This document shows positions 36,956-45,622 of a stretch of DNA of 64,000 bases, in pieces; the first letter of the stretch is position 1, and each line of letters starts with the position of its first letter. Under the pieces are notes generated by a model. It saw only the letters and a list, made by a program, of their open reading frames with translations, had not been told where the DNA came from and did no database searches. Position numbers and translations under genes: made by a program. The stretch comes from Synechococcus sp. BIOS-E4-1 (GTDB taxonomy: Bacteria > Cyanobacteriota > Cyanobacteriia > PCC-6307 > Cyanobiaceae): positions 655,243-719,242 of the forward strand of contig NZ_CP047935.1 in assembly GCF_014279995.1 (NCBI RefSeq), read 5' to 3'.

Positions 36956-37284
36956 ACGGAGCCGAGCAGCTCACTGCCTTTCTGGAAAGGGTGCGCTCGG
37001 ATGCCGAGCTGCAACAGCAACTGACGGCATTTCATGTGGAGCTTTGGGGAGACGCCCATCTGCCTCTCGATATTGACCTGGATGCTGTGATCGCTCTGGC
37101 CTCAGAGATCGGATTTCACTTTGATCGAGCTGATGTGGTGGCCAGTCAGTGTCGGCATCTGGAGCGTTTTGCCTCCTTTGAGATGGACAACGCCGTTGTG
37201 GCCCGCCGCTACATGGCCAGGATCCAGTTGCAGATTGACCGGGGAGGAAAGCCTGAGCAGCCGATGAGCTACTACCGGGCTTAA
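36952..37284 (+). CDS. Nif11-domain protein
   Basis: 110 aa. Residues 4-62 match the Nif11 pattern: AEQLTAFLERVRSDAELQQQL, then DLDAVIALASEIGFHFDRADV, with a 15-residue insert between the halves (FHVELWGDAHLPLDI). There is no double-Gly cleavage motif, and the tail is a helical 48-residue region rather than a Cys/Ser/Thr-rich core, so it is probably not a RiPP precursor. ATG at 36952 overlaps the sulfatase stop; the longer frame starting at 36916 lies within the sulfatase gene. A functional link to the sulfatase is suggested by the overlap. Confidence 0.75.
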   Translation: MNGAEQLTAFLERVRSDAELQQQLTAFHVELWGDAHLPLDIDLDAVIALASEIGFHFDRADVVASQCRHLERFASFEMDNAVVARRYMARIQLQIDRGGKPEQPMSYYRA

Positions 37285-37329
37285 GTTTCCCCCTCCAGAA
37301 GATTGCTCAAAAAGGCATGATCAGGACAT

Positions 37330-37355
37330 TGGCTCAGTTATTGTGAGATCTGAGC
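37330..37355 (+). terminator. Weak terminator candidate after the Nif11 gene
   Basis: GCTCAG (37332-37337) pairs with CTGAGC (37350-37355), followed on the plus strand by ATTATTTTG. It lies 46 nt after the Nif11 stop and directly beside the stop of the convergent vWA pilin gene. The T-run is interrupted. Confidence 0.35.
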
Positions 37356-37356
37356 A

Positions 37357-38925
37357 TTATTTTGTTGACGAGCTCAGTACATATTTTTTGTCGATGTGTA
37401 GGTAGTCGCCGGTTGTTTTTCCTGCGAGGGATTGCATCCAATTAGATTGTAGTCCCAGTGCAATGGTGTTCACTTTGAGTGTGATCTCCCTATTGTTATT
37501 CAGGCCTGCATAATGACCAGAGGTTGATGCGTGATCGGCTTTCGTCCAGCGCCCGCGATTGCGGTCGTAATTGGGTTCGCCATCGGACAGGAAGTAAAGA
37601 GTGTCAGTGTTCTTGTCGGCGAATGCTTCATCAAGCCCCTCCCAGGGATCGGTTCCTCCCCAGCGGTAGGGGTAGCCATCATCCAAGGTGTTGACAAAGG
37701 CAATGGCTGAATCACGCGTGCCTTCAGCTCCGATTTTGACCAGTGACTTGGCCGAATTCTGCCAAATTCGATGGTTTTGATAGCCAGGTGAGCTGAAAGA
37801 GCGGAGGCTGATCTGTGTGTCGTTGGGAAGCTCTTGGAGAAGTGAATTTAACTCGTGCTGAAGCGACTCCATGCGCGTGAGTGCACAACTTCTCCGGCTC
37901 CAGAAGTAATGACGACCATTCCAGAAGATCTTCCAGTTGCCGAAGCCACTACCCCACAGGATGCATGCACTCATCGAGCCAGAGCCATCCACAAGAAAAC
38001 GCATACGATTGCTGCTGACATTCCGGAAGAAGAGACCATCGAGCACTTCGCCGTCTTCCGGTCCTTTCTCAAGACGTTTGTCGGCACGGGAGTAGGCCAC
38101 GAAATAGAACGGGTGTGTGGTGATCTCTTTGTTGACAGTTTCGATTTTCAGGAAGCTTGTTTGAATGTTGTCTTGTTCTGTGGTCGGGTCGATGAACCGG
38201 ATCAGCTTTCTGTTTTCGTCTGTCATCAGGCGAATGGCTGGCTCTCGAGAGGATCGCTCGGGGGTCTTGTCTTCGTTAAAGACGAAATCAGTGTTCGCGG
38301 CCAGCTCACTCAGGGGTGTTGTTTCCTTGCGGGGATCAATGATGCACTCAGGCTGATCTGAGCTGCATCGAATCACACCAATATCGTCAATCACCATGGC
38401 GAGCGATTGTTGCTCTGTTTCGTTATATCGGCCATCGAGCTGCATTGAGGCCCCACAACGCTTTAATGAATAGCCTTTGCCAACACTGCTGAGCGATAAG
38501 CCGTAATATAGAGGATTGTTCAGTTCAGCCATCTTGACGCCGAATACTGGATTGAAGACCTGTCCTGCTTGTTGTGCCAATGATTGGCATTGGCTGAGGG
38601 AGACTTTGTAGTCGTCGTGATTCAGATCTGTATGAGCCAGTTGATCTGTTGGCTTTTGTTTGGTTCTGATCAGTAGGTGCAAACTGCGCTCAATTTCTGA
38701 ACGCATGATACGTTTTCCACTGATGGTGTTTTGTTGCAAGCCTGCCTTGAGATCCATCTTGTCGATCAGGCTCCCAGTGCTTCGCAGGGCCAATGTTGAT
38801 GCCCCGATCAGTGCAACTCCTGCGCTGGCCGCAATTAATGTTTCCGGAATCCCAAAGCCGCGTTGATCACGGCAGGCCATGCGTTGTTTGATTTGGGTCA
38901 TGGGCTTGATGGTTAGGGGATTCAT
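37357..38925 (-). CDS. vWA-domain modular minor pilin (PilW-like), cluster A
   Basis: 522 aa. Prepilin signal RDQRG|FGIPETLIAASAGVALIGASTLAL (Glu at +5) and a PilW-like body (LQQNTISGKRIMRSEIERSLHLL). A von Willebrand factor A domain (about 308-515) follows, with a complete metal-ion-dependent adhesion site: D313-G-S315-G-S317, T425 and D448 (FLSDGEPN). Known: vWA modules on tip pilins (for example streptococcal PilB) or PilY1 mediate adhesion. It is the last gene of the cluster A operon and the paralog of 50802-52424. Exported tip adhesin or sensor is the inferred role. Confidence 0.9.
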   Translation of the reverse strand: MNPLTIKPMTQIKQRMACRDQRGFGIPETLIAASAGVALIGASTLALRSTGSLIDKMDLKAGLQQNTISGKRIMRSEIERSLHLLIRTKQKPTDQLAHTDLNHDDYKVSLSQCQSLAQQAGQVFNPVFGVKMAELNNPLYYGLSLSSVGKGYSLKRCGASMQLDGRYNETEQQSLAMVIDDIGVIRCSSDQPECIIDPRKETTPLSELAANTDFVFNEDKTPERSSREPAIRLMTDENRKLIRFIDPTTEQDNIQTSFLKIETVNKEITTHPFYFVAYSRADKRLEKGPEDGEVLDGLFFRNVSSNRMRFLVDGSGSMSACILWGSGFGNWKIFWNGRHYFWSRRSCALTRMESLQHELNSLLQELPNDTQISLRSFSSPGYQNHRIWQNSAKSLVKIGAEGTRDSAIAFVNTLDDGYPYRWGGTDPWEGLDEAFADKNTDTLYFLSDGEPNYDRNRGRWTKADHASTSGHYAGLNNNREITLKVNTIALGLQSNWMQSLAGKTTGDYLHIDKKYVLSSSTK

Positions 38926-38982
38926 CGATTGAAAAGCGGATGATCGGAGAGTGTTAGGGAGAGAATGCGTTTCTCGTTGATG

Positions 38983-39591
38983 TCATCGGCGTCGACATCG
39001 CCTCTCCTCCCATGTGCCGCTGTGCAGGTGACCGGACGTCGATAACTTGATGCAGCGAATGGGTAGAGGTCGTTCTGGATCTTGGTTCCAGCTGGTTGAG
39101 CGAACGAGCAAAACCAAAGCATTCCCATCCGTGCTTGTACCCGGAGGAGAGAGGGAGTAGGCCGATTGGGAAACTTTGATTTCTACATTTTTTGAGATTC
39201 TTGTTTTTTCCAGGTTGATTAAGCGATATGGAGGATTCCATTCGCATTGCGTTGTGTCGCAGCATTCAAGCCTTTGAGCACGGTCTTCTTTCGACAAATG
39301 GCCTAACTCGACAACATTTTCAACTGCTCCAAATCCGCCATTGATATTGTCAATGCCAACATAATTGGCTGCAAATTTTATTTCGCAGCTTGTCCCTTCT
39401 GTAGACTGGCGAGCTCGCAAGCTGAACAATCCTGATTCGATTTTTTGTGTGTATTGATCGAGTTGATTCAGTGCCAGTTGACGCCGGTATTGAGGGATTG
39501 CCCATGATGCACTGATCATCACGATCAGTGCCGCAATCAGCACTTCCAGAAGGCTGAATCCACGTGTCGGTGGGAATTGATTCTTCTTCAT
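38983..39591 (-). CDS. Minor pseudopilin, FimT/GspH-like, cluster A
   Basis: 202 aa from ATG 39591 overlapping the upstream stop (ATGA). Leader MKKNQFPPTRG|FSLLEVLIAALIVMISASWAIPQY with Glu at +5. The body shows ESGLFSLRARQ, a CC pair (RLECCDTTQC) and the C-terminal IRCIKLSTSGHLHSGTW. Each of these has a counterpart in the cluster C gene at 52530-53219, so the two are paralogs. Probably part of a tip-priming minor pilin complex. Confidence 0.88.
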   Translation of the reverse strand: MKKNQFPPTRGFSLLEVLIAALIVMISASWAIPQYRRQLALNQLDQYTQKIESGLFSLRARQSTEGTSCEIKFAANYVGIDNINGGFGAVENVVELGHLSKEDRAQRLECCDTTQCEWNPPYRLINLEKTRISKNVEIKVSQSAYSLSPPGTSTDGNALVLLVRSTSWNQDPERPLPIRCIKLSTSGHLHSGTWEERRCRRR

Positions 39592-40109
39592 TCTTCTAAA
39601 ATGCATCGCGTTTGGAAATTTGGATTGAGTTCGATGGTTCTTCGTTCATTGTCGATTGAATGCTCTGGGGCTGAAAATTGATAGGTCACAACGGTGATGC
39701 CCGGATGGTCCCCGACGGTGATTGATCGTTCGATCAGGTTGTTATTGCTTACCCCTGATATCTCTGGTGCAGGAACGGCGTTTGATCCCCCTTGCTGGGA
39801 TAACTGCTTTTTCAGGTAAGCCGCTGGATTGAGGCAGGCTGCCCGTTGGTCCTGGCTTGGCATGGATTCCAGGGTGAGCTTTGAATCCGCCTGTTGAATT
39901 AATTGAATATTGTTGTGAATTGCAGCTTCGATTCTGTCCCGTTCGATTCGATGTCTGCCGCTGGTGATGGATTGGATTGAAACCCTTGCTGTTCCAACCA
40001 TCACAATCAGCATGATCACTCCTGCGATGAGCACCTCCACCATGGTGAAGCCCTCGCTTCTCTGGCCACCGGGGGGAGAAAACTGTTGCATTAGCGAGTT
40101 CTTGGCCAT
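39588..40109 (-). CDS. Minor pseudopilin, PilV/GspI-like, cluster A
   Basis: 173 aa. Leader ends QRSEG|FTMVEVLIAGVIMLIVMVGTARVS, with Glu at +5. The C-terminal ending SAPEHSIDNERRTIELNPNFQTRC is shared with the cluster C paralog at 53206-53715 (EAPESSIGLEKRITELNPNFSSQC). Two nucleotides separate it from the PilX-like gene and it overlaps the next gene by ATGA, so the operon is tightly coupled. Confidence 0.88.
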   Translation of the reverse strand: MAKNSLMQQFSPPGGQRSEGFTMVEVLIAGVIMLIVMVGTARVSIQSITSGRHRIERDRIEAAIHNNIQLIQQADSKLTLESMPSQDQRAACLNPAAYLKKQLSQQGGSNAVPAPEISGVSNNNLIERSITVGDHPGITVVTYQFSAPEHSIDNERRTIELNPNFQTRCILEE

Positions 40110-40111
40110 GA

Positions 40112-41848
40112 TCAGAACCGCTGGAATTGATCAAGGCCCGTTCCTCTGATTCCACGGGTGATTCTGCGCCCATATCCCGAGAACCCCTTTTTGGCCCAGT
40201 CCCAAACAGTGGATGCCTGCTTTACCAGCGATGCGGATCTGCCTCCCTTCGTTTGTGCATTCAGGCTGAGACGATGACCATTGGAGCAGTAGCTGTGGCT
40301 CCAGATCACTCCCTGAAGCTGTGCATCTTCTTGCAATGCCACGGTTCCTTGTCGCATCAGAATCAATGCTGCCGGGAGACTGCTGCCGGCTAGATTGATT
40401 CTGTTGTTTTGATCTGCACATTGCGCAGGATCTTGGGGTGCGTCCGTCATGATCACCAGTCGTTCAGGTTGCTGATTGCAGGTGTTGGAGTTGGTGTTGA
40501 CCCCGCAGATCAGTGCCCGCGGCCCCAGAGTGATGGAAGCATTTTCGCTGTTGGTGCCACTGAACTGTGCTTGCTGAGGTCCAAGCAGATGAAGAACCAC
40601 AGGCCTCGTGCTGTTTTCAATCAGCAGTCGTGAACGACTGAGATTGATTCGATCAAAGTAGACATGACAATCACCGCTCTTTCCTGTACAGATGTCTTTT
40701 TCGCGTAATCGAATTGTTGCGGTTGTCTGCCATTGGCCGTTTACACGACGCCAGCGTCGTCTGCTGTCAATGTTGACGGGTGTGCTGTAGACCCCCGACT
40801 GATTTCTACGCTGGCAAATTACACGCCACGAGCAGCGGCCAGAAGGGTTGTACTGATCATCATCAACCCTCCAGATACGAGTGGTGGAGGGCTCTCCCGG
40901 GTAATTATCCTTGGATCCGTTGGTTTTGAAAATGCCGGCAGCGGGTTGTTTTTGATTGATAACTGGCCAGATACGAGATGGCAAATTTGCCGTGTAGTTA
41001 TCGATGCCTTTCATCTGTTTGACAATTGCTGATTGATTGCATTGGCTCGCAAGTGCTCTAGCTTTGTCGTCCGATATATGCCAGAGAATTTGCCCAGGAC
41101 TGTCCAGCTCAATTGGGCCCAGCTCCATATGATGGGCAGCCAAAATGGCCCAATCATTTGACCGATTCACATCGACCCAGGATTGAATATAGAGCGATCG
41201 TTCCAGGCGACTTCGTGCGAGATAGGAATCAGGCGGTGCATCTTTGCGACGCACAATCCCTTCGATGATGAATTTCGCTTCACCATTGTCTGTGCTTCCT
41301 GATGTGCCCGGACTGCTATATCCTCTCAGTCGATAAAACGTTTCTATTTTAGAAATTCCATCCTCTCGCAGTGATGGATCATCTGCGTCTTCGAGTGCAA
41401 CTTCTGTCGTTGGCCAGGATTCACCGGATTGACCCTGACCCTGTTTGGGCAGACCGATGGATGTATCCAGGCAGACTTCTGAAAATTGGGGTGATTGATT
41501 GCTATTCAAGCGCTCCCAGTGGAATCCGTTATTGGCTTCGTTGAGGTTTTCGCGGTTATCAAGTGTGAACAGAAATCCTCTGTTTTGATCTGGATTTGGA
41601 TTGTTGAGTTCGCCAAGAATACGGTTCAATCCATTGTTAGCGGCTGCTTCAGCCAGTTGCTGATAGCTTTCTTTGACGCTTAATCGGCGTGACATTAACT
41701 GCCTGGCCAGCAGACTGCTGACTCCTGCCGTAATGATCACCCCCAGCATTAGTGTTGAGATTAAGGCGAGTCCGTCTTCACAGCGTCTTCTCTCGATTGT
41801 TGCTTGATCACGGTGTCTTTTGCTGCTGTTGGTCAATGATCGCGTCAT
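40112..41848 (-). CDS. PilX-like modular minor pilin, cluster A
   Basis: 578 aa from ATG 41848, which overlaps the upstream stop (ATGA). Leader ends RRCEDG|LALISTLMLGVIITAGVSSLLARQLM. No Glu at +5, as is common in PilX/GspK-type pilins, which start the fibre tip. The long body is beta-rich with many cysteines (CTGKSGDC, CGVNTNSNTC), and ends GYGRRITRGIRGTGLDQFQRF. The same end is found in the cluster C paralog (GYGRMVTRAIRGTSLDVFERW). Confidence 0.85.
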   Translation of the reverse strand: MTRSLTNSSKRHRDQATIERRRCEDGLALISTLMLGVIITAGVSSLLARQLMSRRLSVKESYQQLAEAAANNGLNRILGELNNPNPDQNRGFLFTLDNRENLNEANNGFHWERLNSNQSPQFSEVCLDTSIGLPKQGQGQSGESWPTTEVALEDADDPSLREDGISKIETFYRLRGYSSPGTSGSTDNGEAKFIIEGIVRRKDAPPDSYLARSRLERSLYIQSWVDVNRSNDWAILAAHHMELGPIELDSPGQILWHISDDKARALASQCNQSAIVKQMKGIDNYTANLPSRIWPVINQKQPAAGIFKTNGSKDNYPGEPSTTRIWRVDDDQYNPSGRCSWRVICQRRNQSGVYSTPVNIDSRRRWRRVNGQWQTTATIRLREKDICTGKSGDCHVYFDRINLSRSRLLIENSTRPVVLHLLGPQQAQFSGTNSENASITLGPRALICGVNTNSNTCNQQPERLVIMTDAPQDPAQCADQNNRINLAGSSLPAALILMRQGTVALQEDAQLQGVIWSHSYCSNGHRLSLNAQTKGGRSASLVKQASTVWDWAKKGFSGYGRRITRGIRGTGLDQFQRF

Positions 41849-42384
41849 TGTCCATTCCTCACGCATTGCAAATCTGCGACGGAGGCCACTGCGTTGTGAG
41901 TTCCTTTTCTCAGATCACTGGATCCATTGCGTAGATCAAGGCAGGCCACAACGTTGTAGGTGCTGGCTCTTGGATTCTTCGAGCGTGCTTCTAGGGTGTA
42001 GAGCTGATCATTTTCCTTGACGTAAGCCTCGTAGCAATTCAGCTCACCATTGGCCTCGCGTTTTGCTGTTTTACCGCAGGTGGCGCTCGCCAACGTGATC
42101 CATTCAAAATCTTCTTGAACAGCGGGTCCACTAATGGTCATCAGCGGCGTGATTTTGTTGAGATCAGCCCAGCTTTCAGGGAGTAAGCCCATCTCATCAA
42201 CAAATGCCGCAATCGTGACCTGCAGTTGCGACAAACTTGCAGCGGTTTCGTTCTGGCGTGTTTTCTGGACCTGAGAAAAATATTGGGGCAAAGCAATGGC
42301 CGCTAAGATGCCAATGATCGATACAGTGATCAGCATTTCAACTAATGAAAAGCCATCCAAATTTTTATTTTTGAATGACATCAT
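41845..42384 (-). CDS. Type IV pilin-like protein, cluster A
   Basis: 179 aa. Short leader MMSFKNKNLDG|FSLVEMLITVSIIGILAAIALPQYFSQ with Glu at +5. The body has LSQLQVTIAAFVDEMGLLPESWADLN, shared with the cluster C gene at 55691-56209 (SLQAIISAYIDETGAYPTNWDNLN). The C-terminus carries cysteines at CYEAY, ACLDL and QCV. Probably a minor or alternative major pilin; it lies 38 nt after the decayed pilin gene. Confidence 0.9.
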   Translation of the reverse strand: MMSFKNKNLDGFSLVEMLITVSIIGILAAIALPQYFSQVQKTRQNETAASLSQLQVTIAAFVDEMGLLPESWADLNKITPLMTISGPAVQEDFEWITLASATCGKTAKREANGELNCYEAYVKENDQLYTLEARSKNPRASTYNVVACLDLRNGSSDLRKGTHNAVASVADLQCVRNGQ

Positions 42385-42422
42385 TGTTTGGGTTGCAAAA
42401 ATGGCTGTTGAGCGTTACTGGC

Positions 42423-42821
42423 CTAAATGCCTGTGACGACCGGTTTTTTGAATGCTCCATCGGTCAGGTCTTCATCAGTTTTTCTGACGACCCCGTCTTT
42501 ATTGTTGTGCACCAAATTACCTTTGGTGCCGTCGCATTGATCTGTGAAGTTTGTGTTAGTCGCTTTTGGAAGTCCTGCGTAGTCTTTGCAGTCAGGGTGC
42601 TCGATGCCGCTGGAGATATTGCCATTCTCCAGGTTGTCAAGACTGGCTTGATTGATAATTGTTGATGCTTGTGCTGTCTCTTCAGTAGCCGCTGCTGTTT
42701 GGGTTTGATTGATGAATTGGGGCAGCGCAACGGCGCAGAGAATCCCAGTCTTCAAAGATGATCTGGGCCTGCCTGAGTGTGCAGCAAGTGTGCACAGGAG
42801 CTGAGTTTTGATTACTGTCAT
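42423..42821 (-). pseudogene. Decayed type IV pilin gene at the head of cluster A
   Basis: The frame encodes a pilin-like body: GILCAVALPQFINQTQTAAATEETAQASTI matches the end of a pilin N-helix (GILSAVALPNFLNQ), then a globular part with CKDYA and QCDGTKGN. The region before it (MTVIKTQLLCTLAAHSGRPRSSLKT) lacks the leader, the Gly|Phe cleavage site, Glu+5 and most of the hydrophobic helix. Traces of the lost helix appear in another frame (QIIFEDWD), so frameshift plus deletion is likely. The intact counterpart heads cluster C (56306-56806). It might still be transcribed as operon leader. Confidence 0.7.
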
Positions 42822-43252
42822 GGCTATAGGAATTTGAGTGGAATGTCTTGCTTGCTCCTGTGCATCCTCGATCCGTTAACACAAATTTTAATTTCTGCAG
42901 ACCATTTGTCTGAAAATTGTCTGAGTTCTTCTTGAGAAGCTTGTGACCAGATGCGACTGGATGTGCCGTTGCAAGCAATCTTTGGGTTTCTGCGTGGCCC
43001 AGGTGCTGGCATGAGAGCCTTTTGATTCAGCTCTGGCAACCGGATTTCTTCCGTCCTTTAACTAAAGGATTTAGCGGCTGCTTGTAGGGTTCAGCGCGTG
43101 CTCTCAGCAGCTGCACCACGAAGCCTTATACCTGTTACCGGTCGCTGCGTTGCGCCACGCTTAAATCCCAATTCCAAGGCTCTTGGTGCTGATGGCTGCT
43201 ACTTAGGATTAAAAACGCATTGATAAGCCCTCGACGGGAGACCGCCAACCGC
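42822..43252. other. Region between decayed pilin gene and lepA
   Basis: 431 nt holding the divergent promoters of cluster A and lepA. A minus-strand frame at 42824-43039 (71 aa, containing ACNGTSSRIWSQASQEELRQF) looks somewhat coding but is unrecognised. It may be a small gene or a fragment. No clear terminator. Confidence 0.35.
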
Positions 43253-45067
43253 ATGACCGACGCTCCCGTCTCACGGATCCGTAATTTCTGCATCATTGCC
43301 CATATCGACCACGGCAAGTCGACCCTGGCCGACCGTTTGCTGCAGGACACAGGCACGGTGGCCAACAGGGACATGCAGGAGCAGTTTCTGGACAACATGG
43401 ATCTGGAGCGGGAGCGGGGGATCACGATCAAGCTCCAGGCCGCGCGGATGAAGTACACCGCTGCTGATGGTGAGACCTACACCCTCAACCTGATCGATAC
43501 CCCTGGTCACGTGGACTTCTCCTATGAGGTGAGCCGCAGCCTGCAGGCCTGCGAAGGTGCCCTGCTTGTGGTGGATGCCAGCCAGGGCGTCGAAGCTCAG
43601 ACGCTGGCCAACGTGTACCTGGCCCTGGAAAACGATCTGGAGATCATTCCGGTGCTGAACAAGATCGACCTGCCAGGAGCGGACCCCGATCGGATTAAGG
43701 AAGAGATCGAAGCGATCATCGGGCTGGATTGCAGCAATGCCATTCCCTGTTCAGCCAAGACAGGGCTTGGTGTTCCCGAGATTCTTCGAGAAGTGGTCGA
43801 TAAGGTGCCGCCGCCTGCCGATGCGGTGGATGAGCCCACCAAGGCGCTGATCTTTGATTCCTATTACGACCCCTACCGGGGGGTGATTGTGTATTTCCGG
43901 GTGATGAGCGGCCGGATCAATTGCAAGGACAAGGTCCTGTTGATGGAAAGCAAGAAGGTCTATGAGCTCGATGAAGTGGGCGTGATGGCCCCTGACCAGC
44001 GCAAAGTTGATGAGCTGCACGCTGGTGAGGTGGGGTATCTGGCTGCATCGATCAAGGCCGTGGCCGATGCCCGTGTGGGTGACACCATTACTTTGCTGAA
44101 TGCTCCGGCGGATGAGCCGCTGCCCGGTTACACCGAGGCCAAGCCGATGGTGTTCTGCGGTCTGTTCCCTACTGAAGCGGATCAGTATCCCGATCTGCGT
44201 GAAGCGCTCGACAAGCTGCAGCTCTCGGATGCTGCACTCAAGTTCGAGCCTGAAACCAGCAGTGCCATGGGTTTCGGGTTTCGTTGTGGCTTCCTTGGTT
44301 TGCTGCACATGGAAATCGTGCAGGAACGCCTGGAGCGCGAATACGACCTTGATCTGATCGTTACCGCACCGTCGGTGATTTATCAGGTGAACATGATTGA
44401 CGGCACTGAAGAGATGGTGGATAACCCCGCCACGCTTCCCGATCCGCAGAAGCGTGAATCCATCGAAGAGCCTTACGTGCGCATGGAGATCTATGCACCT
44501 AATGACTACAACGGTACGTTGATGGGCCTCTGCCAGGAGCGTCGAGGTGAGTATATCGATATGAAGTACATCACCACCGACCGGGTGACGCTGATCTATG
44601 AACTACCGCTGGCTGAAGTGGTGACCGACTTCTTCGATCAGATGAAGACGCGCACCCAGGGCTATGCCTCGATGGAATATCACCTGATCGGTTATCGCAA
44701 AAACGAACTGGTACGCCTCGATGTGTTGATCAATGGTGAACGGGCTGACCCGCTGACCACCATCGTGCACCGCGACAAGGCCTACAACGTGGGTAAGGGT
44801 TTGGTGGAAAAGCTCAAGGAGCTGATTCCCCGCCAGCAGTTCAAGATTCCCCTGCAGGCATCAATTGGTAGTCGCATCATTGCTTCCACCAGCATCAGTG
44901 CGATGCGCAAAGACGTGCTGGCCAAGTGCTACGGCGGTGACATTTCGCGCAAGAAGAAGCTGCTGAAAAAACAGGCCAAAGGCAAGAAGCGCATGAAGGC
45001 CATGGGTAAGGTGGATGTGCCCCAGGAGGCTTTCATGGCGGTGCTGAAACTGAATCACGCGAATTGA
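43253..45067 (+). CDS. lepA: Elongation factor 4 (back-translocating GTPase LepA)
   Basis: 604 aa, starting [30 protein letters not shown] (G1 loop AHIDHGKS). Then G2 RERGITIK, G3 DTPGH, G4 NKID, and the C-terminal LepA-specific domain ending [22 protein letters not shown]. It acts on stalled ribosomes in the cytoplasm. ATG 43253 is chosen by homology; GGGAG lies 12 nt upstream. It is a conserved housekeeping gene placed between two pilin clusters, with higher G+C than either. Confidence 0.97.
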   Translation: MTDAPVSRIRNFCIIAHIDHGKSTLADRLLQDTGTVANRDMQEQFLDNMDLERERGITIKLQAARMKYTAADGETYTLNLIDTPGHVDFSYEVSRSLQACEGALLVVDASQGVEAQTLANVYLALENDLEIIPVLNKIDLPGADPDRIKEEIEAIIGLDCSNAIPCSAKTGLGVPEILREVVDKVPPPADAVDEPTKALIFDSYYDPYRGVIVYFRVMSGRINCKDKVLLMESKKVYELDEVGVMAPDQRKVDELHAGEVGYLAASIKAVADARVGDTITLLNAPADEPLPGYTEAKPMVFCGLFPTEADQYPDLREALDKLQLSDAALKFEPETSSAMGFGFRCGFLGLLHMEIVQERLEREYDLDLIVTAPSVIYQVNMIDGTEEMVDNPATLPDPQKRESIEEPYVRMEIYAPNDYNGTLMGLCQERRGEYIDMKYITTDRVTLIYELPLAEVVTDFFDQMKTRTQGYASMEYHLIGYRKNELVRLDVLINGERADPLTTIVHRDKAYNVGKGLVEKLKELIPRQQFKIPLQASIGSRIIASTSISAMRKDVLAKCYGGDISRKKKLLKKQAKGKKRMKAMGKVDVPQEAFMAVLKLNHAN

Positions 45068-45095
45068 TCCATAGCTTCGGTTGATCACACTTTGA

Positions 45096-45620
45096 TCAGC
45101 CGCACCAGCTGATCGCCTCAGGCAGGAGAGAGATGTTTTTGCTGATGGTCTGCTTTCCTGAAGAGCCGAGGTAGGTGATATCAATTTGTTTGCCATTGAT
45201 GTTGATCGTTCTGGAAATGTTGATGTTTTGCTCGTTGTTTTCAATCGTCTTGTCGTTAATGCCTTCGTCGGTTAGAAAATGCCCCAGTTGATCGTTGATC
45301 GTTTCAGAACAATATGAATTCATATAGCGCGTTGGTTGATATTGAGCGGTCTGGGGTTGGGTTCCACTGCACGATGGTCCTGATTGGCATTGCCATTGAA
45401 GTGCTTTTTTGCGGACAAGGGCAATGTCGATGCGAATCAAGTCCTGGATTTGATTGCGGGTTCCAGTTTCCTCAGTTCGACGAATACTGCTTAATCGCAA
45501 CTCAAATACTCCCGCAAGCACGATGAGTAATATTGTGAATGCCACTAAAACCTCAATCAAGCTGAATCCAGCTTGTGGTTCGCAAATTGATGAGCGATTT
45601 GGAAACGTGTAGATCCCCAT
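45096..45620 (-). CDS. Minor pseudopilin, PilV/GspI-like, cluster B
   Basis: 174 aa. Leader ends CEPQAG|FSLIEVLVAFTILLIVLAGVFELRLSSIRR, with Glu at +5. The body has cysteines in WQCQSGPSCSG and the last residues SWCG. It follows the RTX-bearing pilin by two nucleotides, last gene of cluster B. Not an obvious paralog of cluster A or C members beyond the N-helix. Confidence 0.87.
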   Translation of the reverse strand: MGIYTFPNRSSICEPQAGFSLIEVLVAFTILLIVLAGVFELRLSSIRRTEETGTRNQIQDLIRIDIALVRKKALQWQCQSGPSCSGTQPQTAQYQPTRYMNSYCSETINDQLGHFLTDEGINDKTIENNEQNINISRTININGKQIDITYLGSSGKQTISKNISLLPEAISWCG

Positions 45621-45622
45621 AT

